Positions 8,619 to 17,102 of a DNA stretch of 64,000 nt are shown here, in pieces (positions within the stretch are counted from its first letter, which is position 1; every line of letters starts with the position of its first letter). Below the pieces are notes generated by a model that was given only the letters and a program-made list of their open reading frames with translations, made no database searches and had not been told where the DNA came from. Source of the stretch: Chlorogloeopsis fritschii PCC 6912 (GTDB taxonomy: Bacteria; Cyanobacteriota; Cyanobacteriia; Cyanobacteriales; Nostocaceae); contig NZ_AJLN01000084.1 in the NCBI RefSeq assembly GCF_000317285.1, positions 124,001 through 188,000 of the forward strand, given 5' to 3'. The translations under genes were made by a program, and so were the position numbers.

Positions 8619-10799
8619 CTAGTCTAAAAAAGTTGTATTTTGGAAGACTGATTCACACTTATTTTCGAGGACTACACAAATACTGCTGAGTGCTTGTTGA
8701 TAGCTATCCACGTCTTCTTGTTCAAGGGAAATTTTGGCAGCAGTCTGCAAATCATCTACTGCTTTATTTTTGTTGAAACTAGATTCACTACCTCCATACT
8801 GAGCAAGTTCATAGCGAACCATTCCTCGTTTGAGATAAACTTTTGCTAGTCGTGAATTAAGACGTAAAGCTTGGTCAAAGTCTTCAATCGCTTGGTTGTA
8901 TTCTTTTTCAAAGTCACTACCATATTGAGCAGTTTGATAGCGAACAAGTCCGCGTTGAAAATAGGCTTCTGCTCTTGATGGATTAATCGCGATCGCTTTA
9001 TTAAAATCGGCTATTGCTTTTTGATAATTTAGTTGGGAGTCACCAGTATATTTAGCAATTTGAGTGTGGGCAATACCCCTTCTGATATAGGCTTCAACTT
9101 CATTGTTATTAAATTGCAAAGCACTATTAAAGTCGCCAATTGCTAATTTGTAATATTTCTCAGGATCGCTACTAGATTCTGCAATCATATAGCGAGCATT
9201 TCCTCGGTTAACATAGGCTTTAACTTCGTTGGGGTTAGTTTGAATTGCTTGGTTGTAATCTGCAATTGCAGCCTCATAATCCTTGAGATTGTAGTGTGCA
9301 TTGCCACGATTTATGTAGGCTTTAGCGTATTTGGGAGCTTGTTGTATTGCTAGAGAAAAGTTGGCGATCGCTTGCTCGTAGTCTTTAATTTTGTAAGAGG
9401 CGTGTCCTTGCTTGTAGTACTCTGCAAACGTCAGATTTTTACGATTAGCATTATTGGCAGTATTAGAAATCAAAGTTTGTTGAGAGTAGGAATTTTGGGT
9501 AAGATAGGGGCGACTAGTAAATTTAACTACCAAGTCCAAATATCCTAATGTACCCAATCCAAGCAAACCCAGAATAATCGGATAAAATTTGGGCTTCCTA
9601 GCAGGTTTATAAAAAGGAACGTTTTGATGAGCGAATGAATTGTAACGATGAATTTGTTGCAATGGGATAACTGGCTGTGGTGCCCGTCGATGTTGGGAAG
9701 AGCGCCTTCTTGATTGCGGGCGGGGTTTGAGGTGTTCTCTGGCAGCGATCGCCGCTGGTGAGGGGAAAGGATCGCGTCCACCCAATCTTAAAGTGCGTTC
9801 GCACCAAGGGCAAGATTGTAAATGGTTGCTGTAACGATGTTGAGGGTTGAGTTCACAGCTCGTTAGGGCTTCTTCTGCTTCTGCCAAAGCCAATGCCCAA
9901 GTTTGAGCACTAGGACGCAGTAGGGGGTTGTTGTGTCCTTCTTCAAAACAACGCACAAACAAATCCTGCAAACTGGGATGCAGAATTTTCCAAGCTGGTG
10001 CGATTGGAGTAGGAATGTAGGGTACGGAATGATTTTTACTGTAAGTGAAATGACCGCTTGCTATGCGAGCTTCATAAGGTGGTGGTTCACCTGCACCTGT
10101 AAAGATACCAGAAAATGGATGCGTACCTTCCATCAACAGTTGGAATATCAGCACTGCTAAACCAAACAAATCATGGGGAACAGCGCGATCGCAGTGAGCA
10201 AAAGTTTTATTTTGTAGTTCTGGAGGGGTAAACTCTGGCTTGCCAACAGGACAACGGTAAACAAAGTTATTGTCTGGATCGTAAACCTGGAATGAGTCTG
10301 TATCTACAACCGTTACTAAAGCTGTATCGCTGACAAGAATGTTTGACTCATTGACATCACCGACACAGTATCCGCTGGCGTGCAAAGCTGCAAAAGCCGC
10401 TGCTAAGTTGCGAGCAGTGCGGAGCAAATATTGATAGCTAAATAAAGGACAGTGCTCTCGACGAGTTCTAGGGTTGTAGAAGTCAATAATCGGACGCATC
10501 CCGCGAATGCGCGGCATTAAAAAACCAATAATGCTGTTGCTGTTATCTTTGGCTCGCAATAATTCTACAGGCCAAGCAATAGAAATGTGCCCTAAACTAG
10601 CCGTTGGGTTTTCTGGTGGATGGGAGAGCATCACCTCTAGTTTGCGAGCTTGTTGCTCGGATGGGCTGTGATAAACTTTAGCCACTAAATTGGCATCTGT
10701 TGGCACTGTATAAATACAGGCTTCACCACCACGTCCTAAACTGACAGTGAGATTGAGAGGAATAAATTTTTGGTTGGGAAAACAACGTAGTACCTGCAT
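8619..10799 (-). CDS. Atypical protein kinase with zinc ribbon, membrane segment and TPRs (TerY-P triad kinase)
   Basis: 726 residues. The kinase-like domain covers about residues 15-310: glycine loop LGRGGEACIY (21-30), lysine in VAKVYH (K41), catalytic loop YCVGDVNESNILV (D148, N153), where the usual HRD is VGD, and VDTDSF (166-170) in place of DFG. This pattern is, as I recall, shared by the YegI-like kinases that occur with TerY. A CPWC pair, preceded by further Cys and His residues, follows near residue 335 and may bind zinc. A single hydrophobic helix (FYPIILGLLGLGTLGYLDLVV) lies near 405-425, then at least six TPR units to the C-terminus, probably outside the membrane. It is encoded just downstream of the PP2C and vWA genes, so the three likely form one phosphorylation module. 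Activity is plausible but unproven given the altered motifs. Confidence 0.85.
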   Translation of the reverse strand: MQVLRCFPNQKFIPLNLTVSLGRGGEACIYTVPTDANLVAKVYHSPSEQQARKLEVMLSHPPENPTASLGHISIAWPVELLRAKDNSNSIIGFLMPRIRGMRPIIDFYNPRTRREHCPLFSYQYLLRTARNLAAAFAALHASGYCVGDVNESNILVSDTALVTVVDTDSFQVYDPDNNFVYRCPVGKPEFTPPELQNKTFAHCDRAVPHDLFGLAVLIFQLLMEGTHPFSGIFTGAGEPPPYEARIASGHFTYSKNHSVPYIPTPIAPAWKILHPSLQDLFVRCFEEGHNNPLLRPSAQTWALALAEAEEALTSCELNPQHRYSNHLQSCPWCERTLRLGGRDPFPSPAAIAAREHLKPRPQSRRRSSQHRRAPQPVIPLQQIHRYNSFAHQNVPFYKPARKPKFYPIILGLLGLGTLGYLDLVVKFTSRPYLTQNSYSQQTLISNTANNANRKNLTFAEYYKQGHASYKIKDYEQAIANFSLAIQQAPKYAKAYINRGNAHYNLKDYEAAIADYNQAIQTNPNEVKAYVNRGNARYMIAESSSDPEKYYKLAIGDFNSALQFNNNEVEAYIRRGIAHTQIAKYTGDSQLNYQKAIADFNKAIAINPSRAEAYFQRGLVRYQTAQYGSDFEKEYNQAIEDFDQALRLNSRLAKVYLKRGMVRYELAQYGGSESSFNKNKAVDDLQTAAKISLEQEDVDSYQQALSSICVVLENKCESVFQNTTFLD

Positions 10800-10867
10800 G
10801 ATGATGTTGATTTTGATAGTTGGGGTTGGTTGACGAAACTCTCAAAAACTTTAGTTGTGGTTGTCGC

Positions 10868-11647
10868 TTAATCAGTTAGCGCTGCTACAATCAGGGTCAA
10901 ATCATCGTCCGTCCTTTGTGCGATTCGCTCGGAACGCAAAAATTTCACCAGTTGCTCTTTCGCCACGATCTTGTCTTGGGCGTTGGCAACAAAGTCAAAC
11001 AAAGGAAGAAAGAAAGGTTTGTGAGGGGCACTGACAGCCATGTTCATCGCTAACCATTGAAGTCCATCAGTAATAACGCTGAGATTGACTACGGATTGAC
11101 GCCAGATTGTCACTTGCGCTCTTTCTACAGCGCCAGGTGAAACCAAAAAAGTTGTTTCGTTCATGTATTCACCGTTATCAGGAGTGGTAAGTGCGCTCAG
11201 ATTGCCCATGCTATCCTTCGCTACTGCCACACCATCTCCGATTTGCACTACTGCCACCAGTTCCGGTGTGGCTACCACAAAAATTAATGTACTTGCTAAA
11301 TCCTGTGGTTTTTTGTTGCAGGCAGCAGCTTCTGCTTCCACGGCTGTTTTGGCGGTTAATATGGACTCCATTAAAAGCGATCGCACAACAGCGTCATCTT
11401 CGAGCACAGCGCGATGAATTTCTTTTTTTGATATAGTTTCGACTGCAGTTTCTGTTGCAACCATCGCCCCAACCTTACCTAAAATGGCAGAACCGGCACC
11501 ATCCGCTGCCGCCACCACCAAAACATTGTCTGGCAATATTAAAAAATGGTGAGCATCCTGACACAGCTGCTTATTTTTTACGTGACTTGTACCGCATACT
11601 GATGCGGCTACTACCCGCCATTGAGGTATTTTAATTGAAGTTTTCAT
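10868..11647 (-). CDS. PP2C-family protein phosphatase of the TerY-P triad
   Basis: The protein has the PP2C metal-binding motifs in order: VVAAADGAGSAILG (Asp and Gly of the DG motif; the usual second Gly is Ala), VVQIGDGVAVA, SVITDGLQWLA and RTDDDLTLIV at the C-terminus. At about 260 residues it is a single catalytic domain. It should remove phosphate from Ser/Thr residues set by the neighbouring kinase. A gap of 68 bases separates it from the kinase and 50 bases from the vWA gene, all on the minus strand, consistent with one operon. I choose the ATG at 11647. A TTG at 11662 would add five residues and cannot be excluded. Confidence 0.85.
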   Translation of the reverse strand: MKTSIKIPQWRVVAASVCGTSHVKNKQLCQDAHHFLILPDNVLVVAAADGAGSAILGKVGAMVATETAVETISKKEIHRAVLEDDAVVRSLLMESILTAKTAVEAEAAACNKKPQDLASTLIFVVATPELVAVVQIGDGVAVAKDSMGNLSALTTPDNGEYMNETTFLVSPGAVERAQVTIWRQSVVNLSVITDGLQWLAMNMAVSAPHKPFFLPLFDFVANAQDKIVAKEQLVKFLRSERIAQRTDDDLTLIVAALTD

Positions 11648-11697
11648 AAAGCCATTTTCCAACAGCTAGCTGTGTGAGTGTAAGCAGGAAATCTCAA

Positions 11698-12372
11698 TTA
11701 AACAGAACCCCAACCAATCGGAGGTAGCGCCACTTGTTCGTCTACTTTGGAATGGGAAACCGCTGACATACTGGCAGACAGCCAGACAAACAACTCTACA
11801 AAATTTAATCCATTTAGCTTCAAGGGAGTACGGACAGCAATATTACTTAACCGTGTCATATTGGCATTTTCTACACCCACTGTAAAAAAAGCCACTTTTT
11901 TATTCGCTTCATCTACCTGCAAACGTTTCGTGGCTTGGTCTATGATGTTATCTGACTCGCCTTGCGGCTCTCCATCAGTAATCATGAACACCCAAGGACG
12001 ATAATAGGCGATGCCATTACTGCGGTATTGAGCCTTGCGCTCTTGAATCATATCCAAAGCTTTATGGATTCCGGAACCCATATTAGTTAATCCTTGTGCA
12101 GTCAGTATTGGCGGATTAAATTGATCCGCTGTCACAAAGTCTTGTACGACATTGACATGACTATCAAAAGTGACTATTGCTACTTCTACCCTTCTGGAAG
12201 CTAAAGAGTTTTTAATCAATTCATCCTTAAAACTCAATAGCCCCTCATTCAATGCATTAATTGGCATCCCTTGCATTGAACCGGACGTATCTAGTAGCAA
12301 CACACAGGGACAGCGCGGTTCGGGATTCTCGGCGAATTCAACTACTTCATCAAGTTTTAATGTATCTTGCAT
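11698..12372 (-). CDS. terY: TerY-like von Willebrand factor A domain protein
   Basis: A compact vWA domain of about 224 residues with a complete MIDAS metal site: LLLDTSGSMQG, the central threonine in AQGLTNMGSGI, and FMITDGEPQGES. TerY-type proteins bind metal and are thought to scaffold the kinase and phosphatase of the TerY-P triad (comparative genomics by Anantharaman, Iyer and Aravind, as I recall). It is the first gene of the three on the minus strand. The ATG at 12372 (MQDTLKLDEVVEF) is preferred because an AAGAGAAG stretch precedes it; a TTG at 12399 is the alternative. The symbol is by family, since no terZABCDEF genes are visible here. Confidence 0.85.
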   Translation of the reverse strand: MQDTLKLDEVVEFAENPEPRCPCVLLLDTSGSMQGMPINALNEGLLSFKDELIKNSLASRRVEVAIVTFDSHVNVVQDFVTADQFNPPILTAQGLTNMGSGIHKALDMIQERKAQYRSNGIAYYRPWVFMITDGEPQGESDNIIDQATKRLQVDEANKKVAFFTVGVENANMTRLSNIAVRTPLKLNGLNFVELFVWLSASMSAVSHSKVDEQVALPPIGWGSV

Positions 12373-14176
12373 AACTTCTCTTGTTATGTCACACTCCAAA
12401 AGTTTGTGTTCTCATTGTTCAGAGTATATAGTTTCCAGTCCTGCTAAGACTACCTAGATGGCATGGTTTAGTAGATTGGTTACTAATTTATGAAACAGGT
12501 AGCCGCTACCGGAATACGCAAAACTTCTAAAAAATCTTCCCTGAGACTTAATTAATCGTTTTAAGAAGGGAATCTGCCAGAGGCTGGCATTATCTGTAGA
12601 AGTGCTGATAAAAATTTTATACATTATTAAACTAGGATAATATAATTGCGTACCTTTGCTGATGTCCTCTTTTAAAGATTTTGTGTAGAATAGCAATATT
12701 TTAGATGAAATCCATTAAATACTATTAAACAATCAACATTATCACTAAAACTATCAAGAAAAGCATGATTAATCTTCCCAAGAAAATATTAGAACCACTT
12801 ACTTAATAACTTTATAAAAAATTAAAGAAATTCAGCAAATTCCCGAATATCGTGCTTTTTGGCTATATAGAATAAATAAAAACTGAACTTACAAAAGTGA
12901 ATTGTTGAACTTGAAATATAATATCTTCTACTATGCCAAGTGTAAAAAATTTGATCTGAATAAAGTGTAACTTTTGATAGTGATGAACAAATATAGCAAA
13001 TTTAGGAAATCACATACGTTCATTTTGTTAAGACACTTACCTAGTAGTTCTGACAGTAATTGTTTATAGACATTAAATAACTTACATATTGTGCTCAATG
13101 TTTCTAGATCGGGGCAAAAACACCCATGCTACTCCTTTATCTGCACCCTTGTGTGGGTAGATTTGCACTTGCGCTACTTCAGCTATCGAATTCCCACTTG
13201 ATCCAGTGAAACTCGTGTGCAATTAAGTTTGACATTTGAGCTTGGTTCATACAGTTATTTCACAAAACATCACATATGCTTTCCGGAAAAAATCCCCTAC
13301 TCCAAGTTGTCTACTTGAAATCAAGCGGTTTGCTAGCTATGTCAGTCCAATAGTGGGAGTTAATGCGATCGCTTTTTTTCGCGTCAAGCTCAAAAGGCTA
13401 AAATTCAAATTTTTCTCCAACTGCACGCTTGATTTTTGAAAGTTGACAGGGTACTATATATATAATGGAATAGGTGTGCACAGATAGACTCCCTCTCTTC
13501 AAAATTAAGTTGGTATTTTTGGAGTTAACGGTGCAGCAACAAGAAAGTAATTAAGCCAATAACAGAATATAAGGTAAAAAGTATCCAACTCCTCTCCGGG
13601 TAAATTGCATGAACCTCACGGCTGACTCCCTAGCAAAGACGAGAGCGCTTTCTTTTTTAATTTCGGCGATGGGAGTTTGAGCGTATTCCTACAATGGTGC
13701 AAAGTTAATGGCGGTGGCGAGTTCAGCAGCACGATTTCAGGAATGAATTGCCGCCTCTAGTTCTCCTATTTCTAATTGCTTTTGGGCAATCAACAATAGG
13801 TTGCGACTTTGACTGTAGATATCACCAATTTGAGTGTAAAGGTTTTGAGCTTGCTGGAGATATGCCAGTGCTTGCTGGGGGTTTTCTTGTAAGTTGCCGA
13901 TAGCTTTTAAAGTGTTGGCTTACCCTTACACTCTTGAGTGCTATTATTCCGCGAATTTTAACAAATAGCGCGAGCGCACAAAAAACAGCCACCATAAGTA
14001 AGTGCGATCGCACTTCCATCATCCCGCATTCTAGAAAAAGCTCGAAATCTTAATTAGATTCATCTTGACTTGTGATTTTAACTTGTAGTATAAACACGTA
14101 AATTATATATAGAGTAGTTAAATTTACTACTTTTAAAAGTAATAAAGTTTCCGTGAGCAATTCCTGAGTGATCGCA
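12373..14176. other. Gene-poor region of 1.8 kb
   Basis: Between the vWA gene and the PEP-CTERM gene I find no intact gene. It is AT-rich, with one HIP1 octamer at 13365 and a decayed TPR fragment at 13600-13919 (listed separately). A 47-codon minus-strand frame at 13082-13222 is open from a TTG but resembles nothing I know. A TTGACA at about 13442 is followed by a TATAAT at only 12 bases spacing, which is too short to call a promoter. The length and decay suggest a site of past gene loss. Confidence 0.5.
13600..13919 (-). pseudogene. Decayed TPR-protein fragment
   Basis: Read on the minus strand from 13919, the translation gives NLQENPQQALAYLQQAQNLY, then SRNLLLIAQKQLEIGELEAA, a clear tetratricopeptide pattern, with further helix-like sequence after each interruption (NRAAELATAINF, EYAQTPIAEIKKES). 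In-frame stops occur at 13920-13922 (immediately before), 13737-13739 and 13689-13691, and no start codon or ribosome site fits. This is the remains of a larger TPR gene. The right edge is set by the upstream stop and the left edge is approximate. Confidence 0.65.
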
Positions 14177-15508
14177 ATGAATCTAAACATCAGTCTATGT
14201 ATTAAACTCTTTACTGCATCGATAGTGTTGAGCCAGAGTCTAAATTTATTGTCCATACCAAAGGCAGATGCTGCTGGTTTTAAATTCACCAAGATTGTAG
14301 ATGGAACTACACCTATTCCCGGTGGCACTGGCAATTTTTACTACCTATTTAACCCAAATATAAATGGTAATAATATCGTTTTTGCAGGAGGTTCTGAACA
14401 CAATGTTGATCTACTAGGCGTATATGCCACTACGGGTACAAATAAAGCCATAACGAAGATAGCAGATCAAAATACGCCTATTCCAGGTGGAACAGGTAAA
14501 TTTGACTACTTAGGGCAACTGAGTGTCAGTGGTAGTAATATCGCCATTGCAGGTGGTACTTATAGTCATGATGCTCAAAGCGGCATATATATTACTAAAG
14601 GAATAAATGGAGCTTTAACCAAGTTTGCAGATACAAACACGCCTATTCCCAGTGGAACTGGTAACTTTAAGTGGGTTGGCTACCCAAGTATAAGTGGTAA
14701 CAATATTACTTTTGTTGGTAGTGATGCTAGTCACAAAGCAGGCATATACGCTAACACAGGTGAAAACAGAGCTTTCATCAAAATTGCAGATACAAATACG
14801 CCTGTTCCCAGTGGAATTGGTAACTTTAAGTGGGTTGGCTACCCAAGTATAAGTGGTAACAATATTACTTTTTTGGGTGATGATGCTACTTCCAAGCGAG
14901 GCATATATGCTAACACAGGTGAAAATGGAGCCTTGATCAAGATTGTTGATATAAGCACGCCTATGCCTACTGGGATTGATAACTCCCATCCCATTGATTA
15001 CCCAAGTACAGGTGGTAGCAATATCACTTTTGTTGGTAGTGATGCTAGTGGCAAAACAGGCATATATGCTAACTTGGGTGAAAATGGAGCTTTAATCAAA
15101 ATTGTTGATACAAACACACCTGTTCCTGATGGTGTTGGTAATTTTGATTATTTCTCTGAAGTAAGAAGACATGGTAATACTGTCACTTTTGTCGGTAGAT
15201 TCTATGACGCTAATTACTACCAATCAGGACTGTATATTTATTTAGATGGTATGCTTAGTAAAGTAATTAGCAGTACTGATACATTATTTCCAGACAAAAG
15301 AATAATTGAAATATACGATATAAGCAGACATGGATTTGATGGAGAATCGCTGGCTTTTGGTACGTTTTTAAGCGATGCTTCAATGGCCATTTTTCGAGCA
15401 GACAAGATTTCTGAGCCTGTACCAGAACCTTTAACTTTGGGAGGTACAGCAGTGGCTGGTGTTGTCGGTTTCTGGTTCAAGAAGAAAAAGAAGAAAGTTG
15501 TAGCTTAG
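14177..15508 (+). CDS. Secreted seven-repeat protein with PEP-CTERM sorting signal
   Basis: After a signal peptide (MNLNISLCIKLFTASIVLSQ, then cleavage probably after KADA) the protein consists of seven tandem units of about 53 residues. Each begins like KIADTNTPIPSGTGNF, continues with YPSISGNNITFVGSD and ends with GIYANTGENGA; the last unit is degenerate. Seven short beta-rich repeats suggest a beta-propeller. The C-terminus SEPVPEPLTLGG, a hydrophobic helix (AVAGVVGFWF) and a lysine cluster form a PEP-CTERM signal for exosortase processing, so it is exported and anchored or released at the surface. A GTG at 14168 is an alternative start; the ATG at 14177 suits the signal peptide better. 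No exosortase gene is nearby. Function unknown, perhaps a surface or matrix protein. Confidence 0.8.
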   Translation: MNLNISLCIKLFTASIVLSQSLNLLSIPKADAAGFKFTKIVDGTTPIPGGTGNFYYLFNPNINGNNIVFAGGSEHNVDLLGVYATTGTNKAITKIADQNTPIPGGTGKFDYLGQLSVSGSNIAIAGGTYSHDAQSGIYITKGINGALTKFADTNTPIPSGTGNFKWVGYPSISGNNITFVGSDASHKAGIYANTGENRAFIKIADTNTPVPSGIGNFKWVGYPSISGNNITFLGDDATSKRGIYANTGENGALIKIVDISTPMPTGIDNSHPIDYPSTGGSNITFVGSDASGKTGIYANLGENGALIKIVDTNTPVPDGVGNFDYFSEVRRHGNTVTFVGRFYDANYYQSGLYIYLDGMLSKVISSTDTLFPDKRIIEIYDISRHGFDGESLAFGTFLSDASMAIFRADKISEPVPEPLTLGGTAVAGVVGFWFKKKKKKVVA

Positions 15509-15823
15509 AAATACATCCGAGTTATCGATTTCAAGGTGCGATCGCATCCTAAAATCACAACAACTTAAGTAGCCCTTGCTGAACGCAGTTCAGCAAGATA
15601 CATGAAAATACCTCTTCACCTGTTCCCCCAACCCTATTTTCTCACCTGAAAATACTTCTTCCTATTCCCTATTCCCCCAACCCTGTTTCCTGTCACCTAT
15701 CCCCTGTCCCCTATTTCCCATACACCCCAAACTACCTCGACATTCTGTTCTATTTGTCCTATGGTTTGGTAAATTATTAACATAGCTTAAAAAAAACTGT
15801 AGTTAGGCAAACAAGGGGCAAAC
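15509..15823. other. Spacer with pyrimidine-rich low-complexity repeats
   Basis: The spacer between the PEP-CTERM gene and sat contains a GCGATCGC site straddling 15540 and loosely repeated tracts such as CCTATTCCC and CCCCTATTTCCC between about 15610 and 15720. These are common filler in Nostocales intergenic DNA. The sat promoter must lie in the last hundred bases but I cannot single it out. Confidence 0.45.
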
Positions 15824-17002
15824 TTGAGTTACTATTCAGACGGCATTCCTCCCCACGGTGGGCAGTTGATAAATCGCATTGCTACACCAGAACAAAGAGA
15901 AGTATTTCTCTCCAAAGCCGAGTTTTTGCCGCGAGTGCAACTTGATGCGCGGGCTGTATCCGATCTAGAAATGATTGCGATCGGTGGTTTTAGTCCCCTA
16001 ACTGGTTTTATGAACCAAGAGGATTACAATCGCGTTGTTGCCGAAATGCGGCTAGCTAATGGTACTGTGTGGTCAATTCCGATTACTTTGTCAGTAACAG
16101 AAGAAGTAGCAGCCCCACTGACTGAAGGTGGTTTGATTCGTCTAGATAACCCCGAAGGACAATTTATCGGGGTGTTAGAACTCACGCAAAAGTATACCTA
16201 CGACAAGAAACACGAAGTAATAAATGTCTACCGCACTGATGATGAAAAGCATCCCGGCGTACAGGTAGTATACAATCAGGGTTCTGTAAACCTTGCAGGT
16301 GACGTGTGGTTGTTAGAACGCGCTCCTCATTCCCAATTTCCTGCTTACCAAATAGATCCTGTTGAGTCTCGTAAATTATTCAAGTTAAGAGGATGGAAAA
16401 CCATTGTTGGTTTCCAAACTCGCAACCCTATCCATCGTGCTCATGAATACATCCAAAAATGCGCGATGGAAACTGTAGATGGACTATTTTTACATCCGTT
16501 GGTAGGAGCAACTAAGGACGATGACATTCCTGCCGACGTGCGGATGCGCTGTTATGAAATTTTGCTAGAAAAATACTATCCCCAAGACAGAGTAATTCTA
16601 GCCATCAATCCCTCGGCAATGCGTTATGCTGGGCCTCGTGAGGCTATTTTCCATGCTCTTATTCGTAAGAACTATGGCTGTACTCACTTTATTGTGGGAC
16701 GGGATCACGCAGGTGTGGGAGATTACTACGGCACCTATGATGCTCAATACATCTTCGATGAGTTTTCTCAAGAAGAAATTGGCATTGTGCCGATGAAGTT
16801 TGAACACGCCTTCTACTGTACCCGCACTAAGCAAATGGCGACAACTAAAACAAGTCCTAGCAAATCCGAAGAACGGATTCACCTATCGGGTACAAAAGTG
16901 CGGGAAATGCTGCGTCGGGGCGAGTTACCCCCTCCAGAATTTTCCCGCCCAGAAGTGGCGGCAGAGTTGGCACGGGCAATGCGAGTACCTGTCAAAGTTT
17001 AA
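15824..17002 (+). CDS. sat: Sulfate adenylyltransferase (ATP sulfurylase)
   Basis: This 392-residue enzyme has the ATP-sulfurylase active-site motifs [17 protein letters not shown] (QTRN and HRAH), the [17 protein letters not shown] segment, and an intact N-terminal PUA-like domain ([20 protein letters not shown]). It makes adenosine 5'-phosphosulfate from ATP and sulfate, the first step of assimilatory sulfate reduction. Translation starts at a TTG: an AGGGG box is spaced seven bases from it, and the first residues ([17 protein letters not shown]) match the usual cyanobacterial Sat start, so no better start exists. It stands alone with respect to other sulfur genes in the window. Confidence 0.95.
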   Translation: MSYYSDGIPPHGGQLINRIATPEQREVFLSKAEFLPRVQLDARAVSDLEMIAIGGFSPLTGFMNQEDYNRVVAEMRLANGTVWSIPITLSVTEEVAAPLTEGGLIRLDNPEGQFIGVLELTQKYTYDKKHEVINVYRTDDEKHPGVQVVYNQGSVNLAGDVWLLERAPHSQFPAYQIDPVESRKLFKLRGWKTIVGFQTRNPIHRAHEYIQKCAMETVDGLFLHPLVGATKDDDIPADVRMRCYEILLEKYYPQDRVILAINPSAMRYAGPREAIFHALIRKNYGCTHFIVGRDHAGVGDYYGTYDAQYIFDEFSQEEIGIVPMKFEHAFYCTRTKQMATTKTSPSKSEERIHLSGTKVREMLRRGELPPPEFSRPEVAAELARAMRVPVKV

Positions 17003-17047
17003 TGTTTATCTACTTTACAAACAGTCTCAAACCAAACTTTACACTAC

Positions 17048-17084
17048 AGTCCTCAGCCCGATAAGCTTAATAAGCTGATGGACT
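17048..17084 (+). terminator. Possible hairpin downstream of sat
   Basis: Short arms AGTCC (17048-17052) and GGACT (17080-17084) enclose the nested repeats AAGCTT and AAGCT in the 100-base gap between sat and the caspase-like gene. The structure is imperfect and has no T-run, so it may be a weak terminator or only spacer DNA. Confidence 0.3.
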
Positions 17085-17102
17085 GAGGGCTGGTGGCTAA
17101 TT

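Noticed and set aside
8619-12372. Tellurite resistance operon
   Set aside because: Only the TerY-P phosphorylation genes are present; TerC, TerD or TerB family genes are not visible.
12454-12696. Minus-strand frame of 80 codons upstream of the vWA gene
   Set aside because: No ribosome site, no family resemblance, AT-driven composition rich in Lys, Ile and Ser.
13442-13465. Promoter-like TTGACA followed by TATAAT
   Set aside because: Spacing of about 12 bases is too short for a sigma-70-type promoter and no gene starts close downstream on that strand.
14615-14989. Minus-strand frame opposite the PEP-CTERM repeat gene
   Set aside because: It is the antisense shadow of the tandem repeats, which repeat the same accidental open frame.
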